Of a DNA stretch of 6,433 nt, positions 1 to 6,433 are shown piece by piece. The position numbers were made by a program, and so were the translations under genes. How positions within the stretch are numbered: the first letter of the stretch is position 1; each line of letters opens with the position of its first letter. The notes under the pieces are model-generated. The model did no database searches, was not told the origin of the DNA, and saw only the letters and a list, made by a program, of their open reading frames with translations. Origin of the DNA: Paracoccaceae bacterium (GTDB taxonomy: Bacteria > Pseudomonadota > Alphaproteobacteria > Rhodobacterales > Rhodobacteraceae); NCBI GenBank assembly GCA_003551745.1, contig PUNI01000523.1, positions 1 to 6,433 on the forward strand, given 5' to 3'.

Positions 1-575
1 ATGATGCCATGGGCGCCGATCCCGTAGAGGAGCGCGATCACTACGATCTCCCAGCTTGGCGCGCCGACGGCCAGAACTGCCGCCCCGGTGAACCAGGGCA
101 GCGATTCGTAGGACAGCCCCACCAGCCCCGGCCCCCACCAGCCGGACTTCTTCAGCCGCACCGGCGGGCAGGAATAAGCCCAGGCGGCGATCACGCCGAC
201 CACGGTCGCCCCGAAGCCCCAAGGGCCCAGCCACCAGCCCACGAAGAGGGCCAGCCCCGACATGGCAAGCGCGATCCACAGCCCCCAGCGGCCGGGGATG
301 CGGCCCGAGGGGATCGGCCGGTGCGGCTCGTTGATCGCGTCCACATGGCGGTCGCACCAGTCGTTGGCGGCCTGGCTCATGCCGCAGACGATCGGGCCGG
401 CGAGCAGGATGCCCAGGAGCACCAGGAACCACTTGTCGAGCGGCGAGACGCCGGAGGACACGACCCCGCACAGATACGCCCACATCGGCGGGAACCAGGT
501 GATCGGCTTGATCAGTTCCAGCATTGCCGCGGGCTGCGGCAGGCTCCGGGAGTGTAAATCAGACGTGACAGTCAT
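1..575 (-). CDS. bchG: Bacteriochlorophyll synthase BchG (UbiA-family prenyltransferase), 5' part only, cut by the left edge
   Basis: This gene is absent as a complete ORF because it runs off the window; I translated the minus strand by hand and obtained about 191 residues without a stop. The enzyme is an integral membrane prenyltransferase that esterifies bacteriochlorophyllide a with geranylgeranyl (or phytyl) diphosphate, the last stage of bacteriochlorophyll a synthesis. Visible signatures are ELIKPITWFPPMWAY near residues 20-34, and the diphosphate/Mg-binding motif NDWCDRHVD at 71-79, followed by AINEPHRPIPSGR, typical of BchG/ChlG. Hydrophobic segments lie around 49-66 and 99-115, with more further on. 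About 110 C-terminal residues of a usual ~300 are missing. I chose ATG at 575 because the N-terminus (LHSRSLPQPAAM...) resembles what I recall of BchG. An in-frame ATG at 596 is also possible, and neither has a clear Shine-Dalgarno. It lies downstream of and co-directional with ppsR, and three PpsR-type palindromes sit over and before its start. Confidence 0.95.
   Translation of the reverse strand, partial: MTVTSDLHSRSLPQPAAMLELIKPITWFPPMWAYLCGVVSSGVSPLDKWFLVLLGILLAGPIVCGMSQAANDWCDRHVDAINEPHRPIPSGRIPGRWGLWIALAMSGLALFVGWWLGPWGFGATVVGVIAAWAYSCPPVRLKKSGWWGPGLVGLSYESLPWFTGAAVLAVGAPSWEIVVIALLYGIGAHGI
553..570. promoter_or_regulatory. PpsR/CrtJ-type palindrome overlapping the first codons of bchG
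   Basis: TGTAAATCAGACGTGACA fits TGT-N12-ACA, with the preferred G before ACA in the right half. It falls inside the bchG coding sequence (codons 2-8 if translation begins at 575). It is 7 bp from the neighbouring palindrome at 578-595, giving a tandem pair of the kind known for CrtJ/PpsR dimers that bind cooperatively. The sequence match is direct; binding is inferred. Confidence 0.6.
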
Positions 576-577
576 GC

Positions 578-595
578 TGTAAGATGAGCACGACA
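578..595. promoter_or_regulatory. PpsR/CrtJ-type palindrome just upstream of bchG
   Basis: TGTAAGATGAGCACGACA fits TGT-N12-ACA, with GACA in the right half. It lies immediately upstream of the chosen bchG ATG (575) and overlaps the alternative ATG at 596-594. With the site at 553-570 (7-bp gap, centres 25 bp apart) it forms a likely double operator for repression of bchG under oxygen. Binding is inferred from the consensus and from the neighbouring ppsR gene. Confidence 0.65.
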
Positions 596-596
596 T

Positions 597-622
597 CTTG
601 CTTCAGGCAAGCGGAACTTGCC
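597..622 (-). other. Short alternative hairpins in the ppsR-bchG gap
   Basis: On the minus strand GGCAAG (622-617), a 5-nt loop and CTTGCC (611-606) form a 6-bp hairpin. The same CTTGC can instead pair with GCAAG (601-597) across another 5-nt loop, so the two stems exclude each other. No T-tract follows, so this is not a classic intrinsic terminator of ppsR. It could be part of the bchG leader or chance in GC-rich DNA. Confidence 0.3.
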
Positions 623-648
623 CCGTTTCGGCAGTGGCGGCGGAAAAT

Positions 649-666
649 TGTCAGGTTTCGTTGACA
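649..666. promoter_or_regulatory. Perfect PpsR/CrtJ palindrome between ppsR and bchG
   Basis: TGTCAGGTTTCGTTGACA matches the full TGTC-N10-GACA consensus of PpsR/CrtJ operators. It lies 37 bp past the ppsR stop and about 75 bp upstream of the bchG start, in the intergenic region. Its centre is about 71 bp from the nearer of the two bchG-proximal palindromes. It suggests that bchG has its own PpsR-controlled promoter rather than relying only on read-through from ppsR. I could not identify a convincing -35/-10 pair for that promoter. Confidence 0.75.
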
Positions 667-703
667 GTCGTCTGCGCGGCGGTTCGACGCAGCCGACGCA
701 GGC

Positions 704-2134
704 TCAGCCCTCGTCGGTGGCCGGGCCGCGGTGCAGAAGCCCGTGCTTGCGCAGCTTCACGTAGAGGCTCTGCCGGCTGAGCCCGAGCATCTCGGCGGCG
801 GCGACGCGGTTGTTGCGGGTCAGTTCCACGGCCGTCTCGATGCACATCTTCTCCACCACATCGGTGGTCTCGGCGACAATGTCCTTCAGGGTGGCGGAGC
901 CCACGAGTTCCATAACGCTGCGCACGGCATCGTCGGAGACGGTGGCGCCGGGCGTGCGCATCGCCTCGGCGCGGCTCGCGTCGCGAATCACGAAGACGAC
1001 GGCGGGGTGGCTGCGGTCGTCGAGCCAGGTGGCCGAGATCTCGGCAGCGATTTCGGTGCCCACCGCGCTGCGCAGCCGGGTGGCATACATCCGCATCTGC
1101 CCGGCGCGGGTGGTGTTCTCGAGCATCAGCTTGAGATCGACGCTGCCGCGGACCAGGAAATCGGCCAGCGAGCGACCCTTCACCGCGCTCGCATGGGCGG
1201 CGTCGGCAAGGTTCAGGAAAGCGGTATTCGCGGCGCGGATCACGCCGTCGCGGTCGGTGAAGAGGATGCCGTCGACGCCATCGCGGTAGAGCGCCGAGAG
1301 ACCGGCCTGAAGTTCGTCGGTGACGGGCTCGCGCTCGGCAGCCTGCTCGTCGATCCGGCACAGCATCACCCGCTCGCCGGCGGCACGGAACATGGTGGGG
1401 GTGACGCGGACGTCCCGGCGAACGCGGCGCGTCGTGAGCTCGACATGGCCGGGCGCGTCGTCGAGGGCAAGGCTGGTGAGGCTCTCCATAACCTCGCCGC
1501 GGCGGCGGCCGTCGAATTCCTGCGCGAAGCTGGCGCCGACCAGCTCTTGCCGGGTGGCGCCCAGCAGATGGCCGGCGGCGGTGTTGGCGTCGGTGATCCG
1601 GCCGGTGCCGATCGAGACGAACACCATCGCGTCCTGCGTGCGCTCCATCAGCACCCGGTAGCGGGTGTCGTATTCGCGCTGCGCCTCGTAGTCGCGGTCG
1701 AGCGCCATCTGTGCCTTGATGAGTTGCTGCTGCATCTCGGCGATGGGGCGCAGGTCGCGCCCGAGCAGCAGGATGGCGCCATCGGGGCCGATGGGGTGGA
1801 AGGTGTAGCGCACCGGAAACTCGGTGAGCCCCGGATCGGTGTGGTTCAGCTCCACCGCAACGCCGCGTCCCTCGCCCCGCGCCACCGCATCGAGCTGCAT
1901 GTCGAACTTCGGCACGCTCTCGGAGGTCAGGTGGTCGCGCAGGTCGCTGCCTTCCCAGCTGGCGAGATCGTCGCGCATGGCGGCGTCTTCCCGGGCGAGC
2001 ACCGACAGCACCCGGCCCTCTTCCGAAACCACGATGGCCAGATCCGAGGCAGACGCGATGATGTCGCCGAGGAGCTCCGGGGCGATGAGCGGGATGGAGC
2101 CGCTACTCCAGTATCTCGTGCCTCGGGGCGTCAC
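704..2134 (-). CDS. ppsR: PpsR/CrtJ, redox-responsive transcriptional repressor of photosynthesis genes
   Basis: PpsR (CrtJ) binds TGT-N12-ACA palindromes and represses bch, crt and puc genes under oxygen. With GTG at 2134 as start the protein has 476 residues, close to the usual 464-469. The order is: N-terminal PAS-like domain (about 17-140), a Q-rich helical linker (EMQQQLIKAQ, about 133-142), PAS1 (about 160-265), PAS2 (about 279-390), and a C-terminal Fis-type helix-turn-helix (NNRVAAAEMLGLSRQSLYVK, 441-460). The only two cysteines are C259 (VMLCRI) and C431 (KMCIE). They are 172 apart, matching the redox pair C251/C424 of R. sphaeroides PpsR. The reading frame stays open upstream to a GTG at 2230, but that would overlap the end of ppaA. 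GTG 2134 has GAGG (2143-2140) at a 5-nt spacing. It lies 38 bp downstream of the ppaA stop and is probably co-transcribed with it. Confidence 0.95.
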   Translation of the reverse strand: MTPRGTRYWSSGSIPLIAPELLGDIIASASDLAIVVSEEGRVLSVLAREDAAMRDDLASWEGSDLRDHLTSESVPKFDMQLDAVARGEGRGVAVELNHTDPGLTEFPVRYTFHPIGPDGAILLLGRDLRPIAEMQQQLIKAQMALDRDYEAQREYDTRYRVLMERTQDAMVFVSIGTGRITDANTAAGHLLGATRQELVGASFAQEFDGRRRGEVMESLTSLALDDAPGHVELTTRRVRRDVRVTPTMFRAAGERVMLCRIDEQAAEREPVTDELQAGLSALYRDGVDGILFTDRDGVIRAANTAFLNLADAAHASAVKGRSLADFLVRGSVDLKLMLENTTRAGQMRMYATRLRSAVGTEIAAEISATWLDDRSHPAVVFVIRDASRAEAMRTPGATVSDDAVRSVMELVGSATLKDIVAETTDVVEKMCIETAVELTRNNRVAAAEMLGLSRQSLYVKLRKHGLLHRGPATDEG

Positions 2135-2146
2135 ATTGTCCTCGCC
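2131..2146 (-). promoter_or_regulatory. ppsR ribosome binding site with overlapping ATG-TGA start-stop
   Basis: GGCGAGGA (2146-2139) precedes the ppsR GTG (2134-2132) and decides this start over the upstream frame-open GTG at 2230. The same bases contain ATG (2136-2134) followed directly by TGA (2133-2131) in another frame. A ribosome initiating on that ATG would stop at once, which could keep PpsR output low. The start choice is an inference from Shine-Dalgarno spacing and family length. Confidence 0.55.
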
Positions 2147-2172
2147 ACCAGCCCGTTCCGGTGTCCCAGCAG

Positions 2173-3051
2173 CTAGGGACCGGCGGGCGCTGCTCCCAGC
2201 TGAAGGGGTCTGGGAAGCTTCATCTCGCACCGGCGCATGGCCTCCTCGGGGTCGGTTGCCGCGTGGTCGGCGCCGGTCATCGCCTTCAGGTCTTCCGCCG
2301 GGATCGCGATCGCCCCGCCCACCACGATCGGCGGCAGGGGCGACAGATCGTCGCGGAGCATGTGGATCAGTCTGCGGGTCTCTTCAAGGGTGCGGCGGCT
2401 CGCGATCGAAAAAGACAGCATGTCGAATGCACCTTTTCGCACCACCGTTGCTATTTCGTCATCCCGGCAGCCCATCAGCAGGCGCACCGACGCGCCAAGG
2501 CGCCGGAAGCGGCTGGCCGCGATGATGGCGCCCAGGCGATGCTGTTCGGCATCGGGCACGACCATGGCGATCCCCGGCGCCCGCCGGTCGCTGACAGGCT
2601 TCCAGGCGGCGGTGATCTCGCGCACCGCGGCGATCAGGCGCGCGGTGCCGATCGTCACGTCGACAAAGCTGCGGCGACTCGCCGTCCAGTCCTCGCCGAG
2701 TTGGCAGGCGATGGCCGGGATGTAGCTGTCGATGATCTCGGCGTCGCCGAGCCCGCGGACGATCCGCAGCCGGGCCAGCGCCGCCTTGAACGCCTCGGGC
2801 GAGGCGAGCAGCGATTCGCACAGCGCCTCGAGGCAGGCGTCGCCCGGCCGGCCCGCCCCGTCCTCCCGGCAGATCCGCGACGCCACGACCGACAGCACGC
2901 GCTCGTGCACCGCAGTCGCCGCCCCGTTGCGCTTGGCCGGAGCGCCGGCCGGGCGAGGATCGGCCCGGGCCGCGTCTGCCCGGGCCGCGTCGGCCTGGGC
3001 TGCGTCTGCCTCGGCGGCGTCTGGCGGAACGGTCTGCAGCAGCGATGGCAT
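2173..3051 (-). CDS. ppaA: PpaA/AerR, cobalamin-binding-domain antirepressor of PpsR/CrtJ
   Basis: AerR/PpaA proteins carry a B12-binding-like domain and bind PpsR/CrtJ to relieve repression of photosystem genes; AerR of R. capsulatus responds to cobalamin and light. The 292-residue product begins MPSLLQTVPP, and GGAGG (3065-3061) lies 9 nt before the ATG. Residues 11-39 are a low-complexity Ala/Asp/Pro linker made by a 15-bp repeat. A helical region follows (about 45-150, with GEDWTASRRSFVDVTIGTAR at 119-138, as seen before B12 domains). The Rossmann-like domain is about 160-262. It holds PDAEQHRLG with the candidate cobalt-ligand His171 in an E-x-H-x-x-G version of the DxHxxG motif, and VVGGAI near 243-248. 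The frame is open upstream to 3171, but that stretch lacks family features. ppsR follows after 38 bp. Naming as ppaA or aerR depends on the genus. Confidence 0.9.
   Translation of the reverse strand: MPSLLQTVPPDAAEADAAQADAARADAARADPRPAGAPAKRNGAATAVHERVLSVVASRICREDGAGRPGDACLEALCESLLASPEAFKAALARLRIVRGLGDAEIIDSYIPAIACQLGEDWTASRRSFVDVTIGTARLIAAVREITAAWKPVSDRRAPGIAMVVPDAEQHRLGAIIAASRFRRLGASVRLLMGCRDDEIATVVRKGAFDMLSFSIASRRTLEETRRLIHMLRDDLSPLPPIVVGGAIAIPAEDLKAMTGADHAATDPEEAMRRCEMKLPRPLQLGAAPAGP
2960..3019 (-). repeat. 15-bp tandem repeat (four units) in the ppaA linker
   Basis: Four consecutive 15-bp units, TCGGCCCGGGCCGCG, TCTGCCCGGGCCGCG, TCGGCCTGGGCTGCG and TCTGCCTCGGCGGCG, read on the plus strand. 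Each encodes on the minus strand one copy of a pentapeptide of the form A-D-A-A-(E/Q/R). Because 15 is a multiple of three, copy-number change would keep the frame. The repeat makes a flexible Ala/Asp-rich N-terminal linker before the folded domain of PpaA. Confidence 0.85.
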
Positions 3052-3142
3052 GGGCACTGTCCTCCGGCGCTTCCTTTCGCGGCAGGCTGCAGGATGGGTC
3101 GCGCGATGCGAGAGACTCGCAGGCCTGCCGCGGCCATGGATC

Positions 3143-3171
3143 AGTCTCAGACAGATGCCCGGATATGTCAA
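3143..3171 (-). promoter_or_regulatory. Candidate ppaA promoter (weak -10)
   Basis: On the minus strand TTGACA (3171-3166) could serve as a -35 hexamer. It is 17 bp from GAGACT (3148-3143), which matches the -10 consensus in only three positions. Transcription would start near 3136, leaving a leader of about 85 nt before the ppaA ATG. The -35 lies within the PpsR palindrome 3166-3183, so PpsR would compete with RNA polymerase and feed back on its own operon. Confidence 0.3.
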
Positions 3172-3183
3172 AGCAAATTGACA
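3166..3183. promoter_or_regulatory. Perfect PpsR/CrtJ palindrome, ppaA-proximal
   Basis: TGTCAAAGCAAATTGACA matches TGTC-N10-GACA exactly. It sits 114 bp upstream of the ppaA start and overlaps a possible ppaA -35 hexamer. On the minus strand its half TGTCAATTT is identical to the isolated half-site at 3282-3290. It most likely mediates PpsR control of the ppaA-ppsR operon and perhaps, with the 3306 site, of bchF. Confidence 0.75.
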
Positions 3184-3251
3184 GCCTGCTGCATGCTGTC
3201 GCGCACAACGTGAGCACCGTGGACCGGAAACCCTTTATTTGAAGAACATGA

Positions 3252-6433
<3,182 letters not shown>

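Noticed and set aside
606..622. Intrinsic terminator for ppsR
   Set aside because: The hairpin is only 6 bp and is not followed by a T-tract on the minus strand.
731..2176. Long plus-strand ORF (481 codons) opposite ppsR
   Set aside because: It is antisense to a well-supported gene, is rich in His/Gly/Ala/Arg as expected of the opposite strand of GC-rich coding DNA, and shows no domain or ribosome binding site.
2161..3213. Plus-strand ORF (350 codons) opposite ppaA
   Set aside because: ppaA on the minus strand has a clear B12-type domain and Shine-Dalgarno; the opposite frame has no family features.

Overview
The window is a GC-rich segment of a photosynthesis gene cluster from a purple anoxygenic phototrophic (or aerobic anoxygenic phototrophic) alphaproteobacterium. 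The gene content and order, and the TGT-N12-ACA operators of the PpsR/CrtJ type, point to the Rhodobacterales (Rhodobacter/Rhodovulum/Roseobacter-like). The genus cannot be decided from the window. No tRNA, rRNA, insertion sequence, CRISPR array or other mobile element was seen.

Layout. Three genes lie on the minus strand. They are the 5' part of bchG (bacteriochlorophyll synthase, 575 down to the left edge), ppsR/crtJ (redox-responsive repressor, about 2134-704) and ppaA/aerR (cobalamin-domain antirepressor, 3051-2173). A 324-bp regulatory region (3052-3375) separates ppaA from a divergent plus-strand operon of bchF (3376-3891), bchN (3888-5312) and bchB (5309 to the right edge, truncated). 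bchF/bchN and bchN/bchB each overlap by the four bases ATGA, which suggests translational coupling.

How the genes fit together. BchN and BchB form the catalytic NB component of light-independent (dark) protochlorophyllide reductase. BchF hydrates the 3-vinyl group later in the pathway. BchG attaches the isoprenoid tail in the last stage of bacteriochlorophyll a synthesis. PpsR represses such genes under oxygen, and PpaA/AerR antagonises PpsR. All key residues I could check are present: the Cys ligands C29/C54/C115 in BchN, D36 and D274 in BchB, the two redox cysteines in PpsR, and the E-x-H-x-x-G cobalamin motif in PpaA.

Regulation. Five full TGT-N12-ACA palindromes can be read directly. Three lie between ppsR and bchG or over the bchG start (649-666, 578-595, 553-570; the last two are 7 bp apart). 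Two lie in the ppaA-bchF divergent region (3166-3183 and 3306-3323), and a further strong half-site sits at 3282. The 3306 site covers the likely bchF -35 hexamer, and the 3166 site overlaps a possible ppaA -35.

Oddities. BchN has a tail of about 50 residues beyond the usual end of the family, built on a 12-bp tandem repeat and a GC-rich inverted repeat. PpaA has an Ala/Asp linker from a 15-bp tandem repeat. The ppsR start is a GTG overlapped by an ATG-TGA start-stop. I see no wholly new system; the interest lies in the control architecture and these lineage-specific details.
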